DNA of 64,000 nucleotides from Oscillospiraceae bacterium (GCA_015068025.1 SVLH01000001.1:62001-126000), one strand, 5' to 3'; shown: positions 9,321 through 17,703, counted from the first letter of the stretch. The notes: generated by a model from the sequence alone, not told the origin. A program made the numbers and translations.

Positions 9321-9482
9321 ATGTTTTTTCACGGACGGGGAAGCGGAAGCTTTCTTCTGGGTGTCTGCGCCGTAGCGCTCGGTGCCGGCATTCTGATCGC
9401 CGCGATTTTTCCGGTGGGAGCGCTTTTGTTTCTGGTTGCATTTCTGCTGATCGCATGCGGCTGCGCCTGCTGCCGGCGTTAG
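9321..9482 (+). CDS. Small hydrophobic membrane protein (53 residues), unknown function
   Basis: 53-residue ORF with a strong ribosome-binding site (GAAAGGAGG, 9305-9313) ending 7 nt before the ATG. The first ten residues are Gly/Ser-rich and polar. Two hydrophobic stretches (about 11-30 and 32-45) join at an Ile-Phe-Pro turn and could form a membrane hairpin. The end is cysteine-rich (CGCACCRR). No family was recognised. It lies between a terminator and spoVM, about 15 bp upstream of the latter, so a role in sporulation is inferred from position only. Confidence 0.6.
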   Translation: MFFHGRGSGSFLLGVCAVALGAGILIAAIFPVGALLFLVAFLLIACGCACCRR

Positions 9483-9497
9483 AAAGGAGTTTCTGAT

Positions 9498-9575
9498 ATG
9501 AATATCGTTGTCTGGAAATCGCCCAAAGCCCTGCGCGGCATCCTGCGGAAATTGTTTCGGGTCAAAGAGGCATAA
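9498..9575 (+). CDS. spoVM: Stage V sporulation protein M (SpoVM), 25 residues
   Basis: A 25-residue ORF with RBS AAAGGAG (9483-9489) and ATG at 9498. SpoVM is the amphipathic peptide that marks the convex forespore membrane and anchors SpoIVA. The sequence opens MNIVVWKSPKAL: Pro9, the residue that gives B. subtilis SpoVM its helix kink, is at the right place after Lys7, and the rest (LRGILRKLFRV) is an amphipathic basic helix. Length is 25 against 26 in B. subtilis. In B. subtilis spoVM also lies downstream of the prpC-prkC-rsgA genes, and here sipL and spoIVA, its functional partners, are close. Its stop codon overlaps the -35 box of the sipL promoter. Confidence 0.85.
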   Translation: MNIVVWKSPKALRGILRKLFRVKEA

Positions 9576-9598
9576 TGCCGCCCTGCAGGTCATACAGT
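9570..9598 (+). promoter_or_regulatory. Sigma-E-like promoter for sipL
   Basis: GCATAAT, a 14-bp spacer, then CATACAGT. Against the B. subtilis sigma-E consensus (KMATATT, 14-15 bp, CATACAHT) this matches 6 of 7 and 7 of 8 positions. Predicted transcription start is near 9605, which places the initiation codon at 9635. Confidence 0.65.
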
Positions 9599-9634
9599 GA
9601 GGATATGAACTGCAGGGAAAGGAAGGATACCTTC

Positions 9635-11173
9635 ATGGAGCTGGAATTGAAAAAAACCTGCCTGGATGCGTATGAAGCAGGGGCAGAATTGACTTTGACA
9701 CAGGAAGAAACCGCAGAAACCATCGTACCGGACTACTGCCCGGATATTGCCCGCATCATTGCAACCGAGGGAAAAGTTTATGTACATAGCCGGGAATTGC
9801 GGGAAGGGAAGGCAGAGGTCTCCGGCACAGTCCGGATCACCGTCCTGTACACACCCGATGGGGAAGGCGGGATCCGGATTCTGGAGTTTGCCATTCCCTT
9901 TACCACAGAAAGCGACAACCACGCTTTAAACGGCTGCGTATACCTGACAGGCGATGCCGAAGTGGAATATCTGGAAAGCAGAATGCTGAACCCCCGCAAG
10001 ATCTTCACCCATTGCAAGCTGATCGTCCGCATGGCAGGATACCGAAAAGCGCCGCTGTGCTTCTGCGAAGATTTCAAAAGCGAGCCGCAGCTCTATCTGG
10101 AGAAAAGGCAGGAGCATCAGCGCGCAATGCTTTTAACCGGAATTACAGAAAAGGATTTTACCTTTACAGATACTATGAATCTTTCCCCCGGGCGGGAGGG
10201 AGCGGCAGAGCTGCTGAACGGACGAGTTTGCAGTTCTGTCACGGAAAGTAAGCTGGTTGGGAACAAACTGATCGTGAAGGGCATGTTCACTGTTTCCGTC
10301 CTGTATCGCACCGCCGGGGGCAAGTACTGCTGTCATAGTGCAGAACTGCCCTTTTCGCAGATCATGGAAGCCGACGGCGCGGCAGAGGGAAGTTTGGCTT
10401 CCATCCAGTTGCAGCTGACCGGAACAGACTTCCAGATTGATGGGGAGGATGCCGAAGGACGACAGATCGCCGTTACCTTCTATCTACACGCCACTGCCCT
10501 GGTACGGCAGGAACAGGAACTGACGCTCCTCAGCGACCTCTATTCCACCGCATACCACACGGATCATGAAGCCGCGCCCCTCTGCGTTTCCGGTTTCTGG
10601 GAAAGCTTCAACCGCCGGCAGACCATCAGGGAAGTACTGGAGATTGGCGTGGTTGCAGAATCGATTCTTCTGGTCTCTGCCGCCTGTGGCGGGGTTTCCG
10701 TCAGCAGGGAAGGTGACCACACCGTTTTGCGCACTGCCGCAACTGTTCGTGCGCTTTATCTGGACGAAGGCGGCGTGCCTCTCGTTGCGGAGCGCCGCAT
10801 GGACGTATCCTGTCAGCTGGATCTCCCGCAGGATTGCAAGGTGAACGCCAAAGCCATCTGTCCGGAGGAAGTGCAGGCCACCATCGGCGACCGCGGCATC
10901 GAGGTACGCTTTCCCATTGATTTTCGCATCGAAGCGGCGACCCAAACAAAAAAGGTCTGCATTTCTTCGGTGACGGTAAACACGGATGCACCAAAAGACA
11001 TGAGCGGCGCGCCCTCTCTTGTGCTACGCTGTCTTGGCAAACAGGAATCGACCTGGGAGCTGGCAAAGGCCAATAACACCACCATCGAGACTATCCTTGC
11101 TGCCAATCAGCTGGATTCGGAAGCTGACATTCCTCGAGAAACTCTGCTGCTAATTCCCAGAAAAAGAGCATAA
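9635..11173 (+). CDS. sipL: SipL-like spore morphogenesis protein (DUF3794/SPOCS repeats plus LysM)
   Basis: 512-residue protein with DUF3794 (SPOCS) repeats through most of its length and a C-terminal LysM domain (about 465-508, with the LysM-like run STWELAKANNTT and a final LLLIPRKRA). This is the architecture of Clostridioides difficile SipL (522 residues), which binds SpoIVA and takes the place of SpoVID in spore coat localisation. Upstream in-frame ATGs (9575, 9605) are rejected because the sigma-E-like promoter starts near 9605 and GGAAAGGAAGG (about 9614-9624) precedes the ATG at 9635. spoVM is just upstream and spoIVA 2.6 kb downstream. A terminator follows. Confidence 0.88.
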   Translation: MELELKKTCLDAYEAGAELTLTQEETAETIVPDYCPDIARIIATEGKVYVHSRELREGKAEVSGTVRITVLYTPDGEGGIRILEFAIPFTTESDNHALNGCVYLTGDAEVEYLESRMLNPRKIFTHCKLIVRMAGYRKAPLCFCEDFKSEPQLYLEKRQEHQRAMLLTGITEKDFTFTDTMNLSPGREGAAELLNGRVCSSVTESKLVGNKLIVKGMFTVSVLYRTAGGKYCCHSAELPFSQIMEADGAAEGSLASIQLQLTGTDFQIDGEDAEGRQIAVTFYLHATALVRQEQELTLLSDLYSTAYHTDHEAAPLCVSGFWESFNRRQTIREVLEIGVVAESILLVSAACGGVSVSREGDHTVLRTAATVRALYLDEGGVPLVAERRMDVSCQLDLPQDCKVNAKAICPEEVQATIGDRGIEVRFPIDFRIEAATQTKKVCISSVTVNTDAPKDMSGAPSLVLRCLGKQESTWELAKANNTTIETILAANQLDSEADIPRETLLLIPRKRA

Positions 11174-11177
11174 AAAC

Positions 11178-11222
11178 GCGGACTTGGGCGGTACGTTGCC
11201 GTCCAAGTCCGCTTTCATTTTT
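11178..11222. terminator. Bidirectional terminator between sipL and the ABC transporter operon
   Basis: Long stem (GCGGACTTGG...CCAAGTCCGC) with flanking A and T runs on both sides, between two convergent genes, so it can serve both strands. Confidence 0.85.
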
Positions 11223-11988
11223 AATTATCGGCGTACCGTGTCAGGAACTGGCGGGTACGTTCTTCCTTGGGATGCTCAATGACCTCCCGGGGATCGCCTT
11301 GTTCCACGATCACGCCGCCATCCATAAAGATCACATGATCCGCAACATCGCGGGCGAACGCCATCTCGTGGGTGACGATGATCATCGTGGTGTTCTGTTC
11401 GGCCAGATTGCGAATGACCCGCAACACTTCGCCTGTCAGCTCGGGGTCCAGGGCAGAGGTAGGCTCGTCGAAGCAGAGGATGTCGGGATGCATGGCCAGC
11501 GCACGGGCGATCGCCACACGCTGCTGCTGACCGCCGGAGAGCTGGTGAGGATAGTAATCCGCACGATCGGCCAGACCCATCTGGTCAAGCAGCTCCCGTC
11601 CGGCTTTTTCGATCTCTTCCTTGCTCTCGCCGCCGTGCTCCTTGGCCATCAGTTCGCGAGCCAGCGTGACGTTCTGCAGAGCAGTATACTGGGGAAACAG
11701 GTTGAAATTCTGGAACACCAGGCCAAAGTGGAGGCGCTTTTTCCGAATTTCCTTTTCCAGCTGCGTGGCGGGATCTGCGGCGTCAAAAATGATATTTCCG
11801 TTGACGGAGATCGTGCCCTGATCCGGCTTTTCCAAAAAATTCAGGCAGCGCAGCAGGGTGGTCTTACCGCTGCCGGAGGAGCCGATGATGGAGATGACCT
11901 GTCCCTTTTCCAGGGAGAAGCTGATGTCGTTCAGAACCTGCGTGGCTCCGAAATGCTTTTCAATATTCTTAACTTCCAGAATAGCCAT
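11221..11988 (-). CDS. Polar amino acid ABC transporter, ATP-binding protein (GlnQ-like)
   Basis: 255-residue ATPase of the polar amino acid uptake family. Walker A GSSGSGKTT (about 36-44), Q-loop (LVFQNFNLFPQ), signature LSGGQQQR, Walker B ILCFDEPTSALD and the switch histidine (VTHEM) are all present. It is the last gene of a three-gene operon (binding protein, permease, ATPase), 12 bp after the permease gene. The substrate cannot be read from the ATPase. Confidence 0.95.
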   Translation of the reverse strand: MAILEVKNIEKHFGATQVLNDISFSLEKGQVISIIGSSGSGKTTLLRCLNFLEKPDQGTISVNGNIIFDAADPATQLEKEIRKKRLHFGLVFQNFNLFPQYTALQNVTLARELMAKEHGGESKEEIEKAGRELLDQMGLADRADYYPHQLSGGQQQRVAIARALAMHPDILCFDEPTSALDPELTGEVLRVIRNLAEQNTTMIIVTHEMAFARDVADHVIFMDGGVIVEQGDPREVIEHPKEERTRQFLTRYADN

Positions 11989-12000
11989 ATCGGAACCTCC

Positions 12001-12702
12001 TTATTTGAAATAACTCAACTTCTTTTCTGCGTAGTTCAGAAGAAGCGTCAGAACGCCGCAGGCGATCAGGAAGAAGACGGCGGTAGAGAACAGCGGCCAA
12101 ATCAGCGCTTTGCTGGAAGCATACTCCTGCGCCATCATAATGATTTCCTTGTTGGCAATGATGCGTGCCAGAGAGGTATCCTTTACCAGCGTGATGAACT
12201 CGTTTCCCATCGGGGGAACGATGCGCTTAATGACCTGCAACAGAGTGATCTTGAAGAAGATCTGCGTCTTGGTCATGCCCAGCACTTCACCGGCCTCTTT
12301 CTGTCCCGCAGGCATACTCTGGATGCCGCCGCGGAAGATCTCAGAAAAGTAACAGGCATAGTTGATCACAAAGGCCAGTAGGGCGGCCTCCATACGACCC
12401 ATTGCCTTGCCGCCCCAGATAAGACCAGGGCCGTAGAAGACAATAATGACTTGCAGCATCAGGGGTGTTCCGCGGATGATCCACACAAACGTCTGTGTCA
12501 GCCAGCGCAGAGGGGTAAATTTGCTCATAGAGCCAAAGGAAATCAAAAGTCCCAAAGGCAGACCAAAAAGAAGGGTGATAAAGAAAATTTCCAGATTCAA
12601 CTGGGAACTTTCCAGCAGTCTGCCAATGATAACGTGTGCCTCAGTTGTCCACCAAGTAACGACTCCGTCCCACCAGGCGGCAATCTCAGCAATGAAGTTC
12701 AT
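12001..12702 (-). CDS. Amino acid ABC transporter permease
   Basis: 233-residue integral membrane protein of the HisM/GlnP type. It has about five hydrophobic segments and the cytoplasmic EAA loop (EAGEVLGMTKTQIFFKITLLQ) that contacts the ATPase. One permease gene only, so a homodimeric channel is likely. RBS GAGGAGAG precedes the ATG. Confidence 0.94.
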   Translation of the reverse strand: MNFIAEIAAWWDGVVTWWTTEAHVIIGRLLESSQLNLEIFFITLLFGLPLGLLISFGSMSKFTPLRWLTQTFVWIIRGTPLMLQVIIVFYGPGLIWGGKAMGRMEAALLAFVINYACYFSEIFRGGIQSMPAGQKEAGEVLGMTKTQIFFKITLLQVIKRIVPPMGNEFITLVKDTSLARIIANKEIIMMAQEYASSKALIWPLFSTAVFFLIACGVLTLLLNYAEKKLSYFK

Positions 12703-12727
12703 AAGTGTCTCTCCTCATAAACAGGGA

Positions 12728-12763
12728 AATAGGGCCAGACGAAAATCGCCTGGTCCTATCACC
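12728..12763 (-). other. Stem-loop between binding-protein and permease genes
   Basis: Imperfect hairpin (ATAGGACCAGGCGA, 3-4 nt loop, TCGTCTGGCCCTAT) in the 76-bp gap. Hairpins here in uptake operons often protect the abundant binding-protein mRNA or reduce read-through; that role is inferred. Confidence 0.5.
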
Positions 12764-12778
12764 TGATTGTTTCGTGTG

Positions 12779-13576
12779 TTAGCCGGCGATGGCGGGAGCC
12801 AGAGCCAGACCGTACTTTTCAGCCAGAGCGGGCAGAGTGCCGTCGGCAACCAGAGCCTTGATAGCGGCGTCAACTTCAGCGGTGAAATTGCTGTCCTTAC
12901 GGAAGGCGATGCCGTACTCCTCGGTAGCCAGTTCCAGATCGGCAACCATCTTCAAATCGGCAAAATCAGTGCCTTCGCCAACCATAGACTTGGCCAGCGT
13001 CCAGTCCAGAACAGCAGCGTCAGCAGTGCCGGCCTTGACTTCCATCAGACAGTCGGTCTGCTTGGCCATACCAACATACTCTGCCTGAGCCAGGTCAGCG
13101 TTGGCGTCCTCGCCCTTGATCTGAGCCTCGCCAGCGGAGCCGATCTCGGCAACCACGGTCTTGCCGATCAGGTCGGCGGTAGCAACAATGGCGCTGTCAG
13201 CCTTGACAACGATGACCTGGGCATTCTTGACATAGGGAACAGAGATGCTCATATTGGCAGCGCGCTCCTCGGTGATGGTCATACCGTTCCAGATGCAGTC
13301 GATACTCTTGGCGTTCAGTTCCACTTCCTTGGTGTCCCAGTTGATCTCGACGAACTCGGCTTTCAGGCCCAGTTTCTCACAGACAGCCTGCGCAAACTCG
13401 GTATCAAAGCCAGTCAGATTACCGGCTTCGTCATAATAGTTCATAGGCTCATAAATGGTAATGCCCACGAGAACCTTGCCGTTTCCCTTGATGTACTCGG
13501 CATCGTGCTTGGCGTCGCAGGCGGCCAGAGAGAGAACCATAATTGCTGCCAGCAGCAGAGTGAACAACTTCTTCAT
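12779..13576 (-). CDS. Amino acid ABC transporter substrate-binding lipoprotein
   Basis: 265-residue extracellular binding protein (SBP_bac_3 type). It starts with a lipoprotein signal: two lysines, a hydrophobic core, and lipobox LAAC with the acylated cysteine near residue 19. The ligand-binding fold shows the usual family segment (NYYDEAGNLTGFDTEFAQAV, then WNGMTITEERA). The start at 13576 is chosen over an upstream in-frame codon because GGAGGATTC precedes it and the signal peptide begins there. It is the promoter-proximal gene of the transporter operon. Confidence 0.94.
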   Translation of the reverse strand: MKKLFTLLLAAIMVLSLAACDAKHDAEYIKGNGKVLVGITIYEPMNYYDEAGNLTGFDTEFAQAVCEKLGLKAEFVEINWDTKEVELNAKSIDCIWNGMTITEERAANMSISVPYVKNAQVIVVKADSAIVATADLIGKTVVAEIGSAGEAQIKGEDANADLAQAEYVGMAKQTDCLMEVKAGTADAAVLDWTLAKSMVGEGTDFADLKMVADLELATEEYGIAFRKDSNFTAEVDAAIKALVADGTLPALAEKYGLALAPAIAG

Positions 13577-13595
13577 AACGAATCCTCCAAATTTC

Positions 13596-13612
13596 CGGAC
13601 GGTCATCGTCCG
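13596..13612 (-). other. Small hairpin in the binding-protein leader
   Basis: Six-bp perfect stem (CGGACG / CGTCCG) with a five-nt loop, 20 nt upstream of the start codon. No regulator could be assigned. Confidence 0.35.
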
Positions 13613-13626
13613 TTTATTACAGTAGC

Positions 13627-13655
13627 AGTTTACCACACTAAATTATTTTTGTAAA
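13627..13655 (-). promoter_or_regulatory. Sigma-A-type promoter of the amino acid transporter operon
   Basis: On the minus strand TTTACA, 17-bp spacer, TAAACT, about 50 bp upstream of the binding-protein start. Confidence 0.55.
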
Positions 13656-13727
13656 GTTCAAAAACGCATAACCTCAGTTGAAAATCCGGAAATTTTTTCT
13701 ACATTTCAAACAAAGAAAGACGGGCTG

Positions 13728-13756
13728 TCATACTTTTTACCCCGGAATCATAGAGT
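13728..13756 (+). promoter_or_regulatory. Sigma-E-like promoter for spoIVA
   Basis: TCATACT, 14-bp spacer, CATAGAGT: 6 of 7 and 6 of 8 matches to the B. subtilis sigma-E consensus with the correct spacing. The predicted leader is about 30 nt long. spoIVA is a classical sigma-E gene. Confidence 0.55.
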
Positions 13757-13793
13757 TGGAACATGACTATGGAGCGCAAAAGGACGGGATGAT

Positions 13794-15269
13794 ATGAATA
13801 CCAGTATCTATCAGAATATTGCCACCCGCACTGCGGGAGACATCTACATCGGCGTGGTGGGTCCCGTGCGGACGGGAAAATCCACCTTCATCAAACGGTT
13901 TATGGAAACGCAAGTGATCCCCAATATTGAAAATGTATATCGTCGGGAGAGAGCCAGAGACGAACTGCCCCAGAGTGGCTCCGGCCGCACCATCATGACA
14001 GCGGAACCCAAGTTCGTTCCAGAAGAAGCTGCCCAGATCCAGCTGGAAGGCGGTGCCGCGTTCTCTGTCCGCCTCATTGACTGCGTAGGCTACATGGTAA
14101 ACGGCGCCATCGGGCAGTTCGAGGATGACGCACCCCGTATGGTCACCACCCCCTGGTACGACCACGAGATCCCCATGACGGAAGCAGCGGAGATCGGCAC
14201 CCGCAAGGTCATTGCGGAGCATTCCACCATCGGGATCGTCATCACCTGCGACGGCAGCATTTCCGACATCCCCCGGGAAGACTATCTGGAAGCGGAGGAG
14301 CGGGTCATTCGGGAACTTCAGGAACTGGGGAAGCCCTTTATCGTCCTGCTGAATTCCGAATTTCCGCAGTCCGAAAAAGCCACCGCCATCGCCCGGGACA
14401 TCACCTCCCGCTATGAGGTCAACTGCATTCCCGTGAACTGTCTGGAATTGAATGAGGAGGATGTGTCCGGCATCCTCAAGGCAGTCCTGTACGAATTCCC
14501 CATGCAGGAGCTGGATCTGTTCCTGCCGCCCTGGGTAGATGCCTTGCCGGAGAACCATCCTCTCAAAGCCGGTCTATATGACGCCGTGCGCCGCACCGCC
14601 GGCACTCTGCGACACATTCGGGAGGTGGAGGATGTCATTGCGGCGCTGGGAAACTGCGAGTCTATCAGCGAGGCGAAAATATCCTCCATCGATCTGGGGA
14701 CCGGCGTTGCCTCCGCCGTGCTGCATCTGCCGCGGGAGCTGTTCTATCACACGCTGTCGGAGCAGTCCGGTTTCGAGATCGGAGATGATGGAGACCTGAT
14801 GAGCCTCCTGACCCATCTTGCCGCAGTAAAAACAGAGTATGACAAAGTTTCCGGCGCTCTGCGGGACGTAAAAGAAACGGGATACGGTATCGTGGTTCCG
14901 GGGATCGATGAACTGCAGCTGGAGGAACCGGAGATCATGAAGCAGGGGGGACGCTACGGCGTGAAGCTGAAAGCCAGCGCGCCCAGCATCCACATGATCC
15001 GCGCAGACATCGAAACCGCCGTTTCACCCATTGTCGGAAACGAAAAGCAGTCCGAGGACATGGTAAATTATCTCCTGCAGGAATTCGAGGGAGATACCAG
15101 CAAGATCTGGCAGTCCAATATTTTTGGCCGCAGCTTCCATGAACTGGTCAGCGACGATCTGCAGACCAAGCTGAAGCGCATGCCGGATGATGCCAGAAAA
15201 AAGCTGCAGGAGACCCTGACCCGCATCATCAACGAGGGAAGCGGCGGGCTGATCTGTATCATTCTATAA
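13794..15269 (+). CDS. spoIVA: Stage IV sporulation protein A (SpoIVA)
   Basis: 491-residue spore coat morphogenesis ATPase that polymerises on the forespore surface and anchors the coat. The N-terminal P-loop is GPVRTGKST (23-31), in the characteristic context DIYIGVVGPVRTGKSTFIKRF. The central and C-terminal domains follow over the normal length (492 in B. subtilis), ending in a glycine/hydrophobic tail (GSGGLICIIL) like that required for SpoVM contact. RBS AGGACGGG precedes the ATG. A terminator follows. Confidence 0.97.
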   Translation: MNTSIYQNIATRTAGDIYIGVVGPVRTGKSTFIKRFMETQVIPNIENVYRRERARDELPQSGSGRTIMTAEPKFVPEEAAQIQLEGGAAFSVRLIDCVGYMVNGAIGQFEDDAPRMVTTPWYDHEIPMTEAAEIGTRKVIAEHSTIGIVITCDGSISDIPREDYLEAEERVIRELQELGKPFIVLLNSEFPQSEKATAIARDITSRYEVNCIPVNCLELNEEDVSGILKAVLYEFPMQELDLFLPPWVDALPENHPLKAGLYDAVRRTAGTLRHIREVEDVIAALGNCESISEAKISSIDLGTGVASAVLHLPRELFYHTLSEQSGFEIGDDGDLMSLLTHLAAVKTEYDKVSGALRDVKETGYGIVVPGIDELQLEEPEIMKQGGRYGVKLKASAPSIHMIRADIETAVSPIVGNEKQSEDMVNYLLQEFEGDTSKIWQSNIFGRSFHELVSDDLQTKLKRMPDDARKKLQETLTRIINEGSGGLICIIL

Positions 15270-15273
15270 AAGT

Positions 15274-15308
15274 AACCGGAGTCGATGGATTCATCGACTC
15301 CGGTTTTT
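15274..15308. terminator. Bidirectional terminator between spoIVA and ogt
   Basis: Stem ACCGGAGTCGATG / CATCGACTCCGGT with a 4-nt loop and a T run on the plus strand; A residues on the other side allow use by the convergent ogt gene. Confidence 0.85.
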
Positions 15309-15791
15309 CATTTCCAGTTCCAGCAAAAACAACTTTCGTTCCAGACCCCCGGCATAGCCTGTCAGGCTTCCGTCCGCACCCACAACACGGTGACAGGGAA
15401 TAAGGATGGCAATCGGATTGTGTCCCACAGCACCGCCCACCGCCTGCGGAGACGCAGGAATTCCGCGGCTCTGAAGCGTTTTTGCCAGAGCGCCGTAAGT
15501 TGTTGTTTCGCCGGCGGGAACCTCAAGGAGAAGCTTCCACACCGCCTTCCGAAACGCGCTGCCCTGCGGGGAGAGGGGCGGCAGGGGAGGGAGCGTCTCA
15601 TCGTTGGAAAAATAGCTGTCCAGCCAGGCAGCGGTTTGGAGAAAGACCGGAAGCTGCGGCGCTTCTTTTGTATCTGCGGTGAGGAACGGCGCAAAATACT
15701 TCTGTCCCTCGATCCATAATCCGGTCAGCGCTGTGCCGTCCGATGCGAGCGTCAATGTTCCCATCGGGGAGGGAAGTGTCATCTTGTACAA
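15291..15791 (-). CDS. ogt: Methylated-DNA--protein-cysteine S-methyltransferase
   Basis: 166-residue suicide enzyme that transfers methyl groups from O6-methylguanine to its active-site cysteine. The active site is IPCHRVVGADG, with the C-terminal tail YAGGLERKLFLL typical of the family. The TTG at 15791 is chosen because AGAGGTGAG lies 6 nt upstream; the ATG at 15782 is the alternative. No Ada-type regulatory domain is attached. Confidence 0.9.
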   Translation of the reverse strand: MYKMTLPSPMGTLTLASDGTALTGLWIEGQKYFAPFLTADTKEAPQLPVFLQTAAWLDSYFSNDETLPPLPPLSPQGSAFRKAVWKLLLEVPAGETTTYGALAKTLQSRGIPASPQAVGGAVGHNPIAILIPCHRVVGADGSLTGYAGGLERKLFLLELEMKNRSR

Positions 15792-15904
15792 AGAAATCTC
15801 ACCTCTCTTTTTCAGTATAACAACGATGTGCAGCCCTTGCAAGGGCGTAAAACTCGTGTTACCATATACAGAAAAGAACAAAACATCGGAAAGGGGCGCA
15901 CACC

Positions 15905-16675
15905 ATGCTGCTCGCCATTGATGTAGGCAATTCCACCACGTCTGTCGGCCTGTTTGACCGGGACAAGACCCTGTGTTTTCTGGCCTCTCTGGATACCGAC
16001 AGCCGAAAAACCGCCGACCAGATCAGCGTTGACCTGATGAACCTGTTTACGCTGTATCGCTATGACTACACCTGCGTGACGGGTGCCATTCTGTGCAGCG
16101 TGGTGCCGCCGCTGAACTTCATGATGGAGAAGGCACTGACCCGTCTGCTGGGCAAGCCTCCTATGGTAGTCGGCCCCGGTGTGAAAACCGGCTTGAACAT
16201 CCGCCTGACCAACCAGACGCAGGTGGGCGCGGACATCGTGGCCGACGCCGTAGCCGCGCTGGAAAAATTTGAAGCACCAATCGTGACCATCGACATGGGA
16301 ACCGCCACTACCATCGGTATCATCTCCGAGGGGCGAAACTATGAGGGCGGCATGCTGCTGCCGGGTGTCAATGTGTCCCTGGAAGCGCTCAGCCGCCGTG
16401 CCGCACAGCTGCCGGATATCTCCCTGCAGCACCCCAAGGCACTAATCGGCAAAAACACAGAGGACTGTATGCGCTCCGGCATCGTGTACGGCACCGCCGG
16501 AATGCTGGACGGGATCATCGACCGCCTCCGCGGGGAATTTCCCGGGAAAAAGCTGACGGTGGTCGCCACCGGCGGCAACGCGCCGGTCATCGTGCGGTAC
16601 TGCCGCAACGAGATCATTTACGATAAGTATCTGCTGATGGACGGTCTGTGGACCATCTACCAGAAAAATAAGTGA
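15905..16675 (+). CDS. coaX: Type III pantothenate kinase
   Basis: 256-residue kinase catalysing the first step of coenzyme A synthesis. Two ASKHA-fold phosphate motifs are visible: DVGNSTTSVGLF at residues 5-16 and DMGTATTIG near 128-136. Type III enzymes are insensitive to CoA feedback. The 3' end abuts the pyruvate kinase-like gene, suggesting cotranscription. Confidence 0.96.
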   Translation: MLLAIDVGNSTTSVGLFDRDKTLCFLASLDTDSRKTADQISVDLMNLFTLYRYDYTCVTGAILCSVVPPLNFMMEKALTRLLGKPPMVVGPGVKTGLNIRLTNQTQVGADIVADAVAALEKFEAPIVTIDMGTATTIGIISEGRNYEGGMLLPGVNVSLEALSRRAAQLPDISLQHPKALIGKNTEDCMRSGIVYGTAGMLDGIIDRLRGEFPGKKLTVVATGGNAPVIVRYCRNEIIYDKYLLMDGLWTIYQKNK

Positions 16676-16683
16676 GGCACTCC

Positions 16684-17667
16684 ATGACCCAAATTTACGG
16701 AACCATTGGCCCTGCCTGCAAAGAACAGACCGTTCTGGAAGCAATGTTTCGTGCCGGAATGACCGGTATCCGACTGAATCTCTCCCACTGCGACCTCGCA
16801 GACATCGCCGCACAGATCAGTGCCTTTCACGCAGCCGCAGAAGCAGCAGGAATCCACCCGCAGCTGGTGGTGGACACACAGGGCCCGGAGCTGCGCATCG
16901 GCGCATTGGAACTGCCCGTTTTCTTGGAAAATGGGATGCTCGTTTCTCTGGGTGAGACCGGGATCCCGATCCCTGCTGTGGTGGCAGAAGCGCTGGAAGA
17001 TGACTGCGAAGTTCTTCTGGATGACGGCAGGATCTCTCTGCGTGTAACATCGGCCCAAAGGGGAGAGGCAACCGTTTTTCGCGGCGGTACGCTTACCGGG
17101 CACAAGAGCATCAAGCTTCCTGGGAAAGACATCCGTCTGCCGGTTTTAACAGAACGGGACATCAAAAACCTCCGACAGGCAGCGAAATATGGCGTGACCG
17201 GACTGCTGCAACCCTTTGTCCGCAGCGAAAAAGACCTTCTGGAGCTGCGCCGGCTTTTGAATGAAAACGGAGCCGGGCATCTGCAGGTCTTTGCCAAAAT
17301 TGAAACGATGGAGGGCGTGGACAATCTGCCCCACATTCTTCCCTATGCGGATGTGATCGTGATTGCCCGGGGCGACCTCGGAAACGATATGCCTTTGTGG
17401 CAGCTGCCTGCCGTGCAGAAGCGCATCGCAAATACCTGCCGTGCCGCAGGGAAGCCCTTTATCGTCGTAACCCAGATGCTTGCATCCATGGAACACGCCG
17501 CTGTACCCACGAGAGCGGAGGTCAGCGACATCTTCAATGCCGTGGCAGACGGTGCCTGGGGCGTGATGCTGACAGGGGAGACCGCCGTGGGGCAGTATCC
17601 CGCAGAGGCTATTCGTTACCTCTCCAATACAGCGGCAGAAGCCTGCCGCTGGCTGGGAGCGCAATAA
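16684..17667 (+). CDS. Pyruvate kinase lacking the C-terminal domain
   Basis: 327-residue protein with the pyruvate kinase barrel and a somewhat shortened B domain, ending right after the barrel; the allosteric/oligomerisation C domain (normally about 120-250 more residues) is absent. Catalytic elements are kept: TIGPA, RLNLSH, FAKIETMEGV with the catalytic lysine and metal ligand, ARGDLG with the second metal ligand, TQMLASM, PTRAEVSDIFNA and LTGETA. The ATG at 16684 is preferred to the GTG at 16672 because AAGTGAGG precedes it. The protein ends with a clean terminator, so truncation looks evolved, not accidental. It lies next to pfp and fba; whether it is a true pyruvate kinase is inferred. 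Confidence 0.82.
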   Translation: MTQIYGTIGPACKEQTVLEAMFRAGMTGIRLNLSHCDLADIAAQISAFHAAAEAAGIHPQLVVDTQGPELRIGALELPVFLENGMLVSLGETGIPIPAVVAEALEDDCEVLLDDGRISLRVTSAQRGEATVFRGGTLTGHKSIKLPGKDIRLPVLTERDIKNLRQAAKYGVTGLLQPFVRSEKDLLELRRLLNENGAGHLQVFAKIETMEGVDNLPHILPYADVIVIARGDLGNDMPLWQLPAVQKRIANTCRAAGKPFIVVTQMLASMEHAAVPTRAEVSDIFNAVADGAWGVMLTGETAVGQYPAEAIRYLSNTAAEACRWLGAQ

Positions 17668-17703
17668 ATAAACACCCGCGCGCCACGCGTCCGCATAACA
17701 AGC

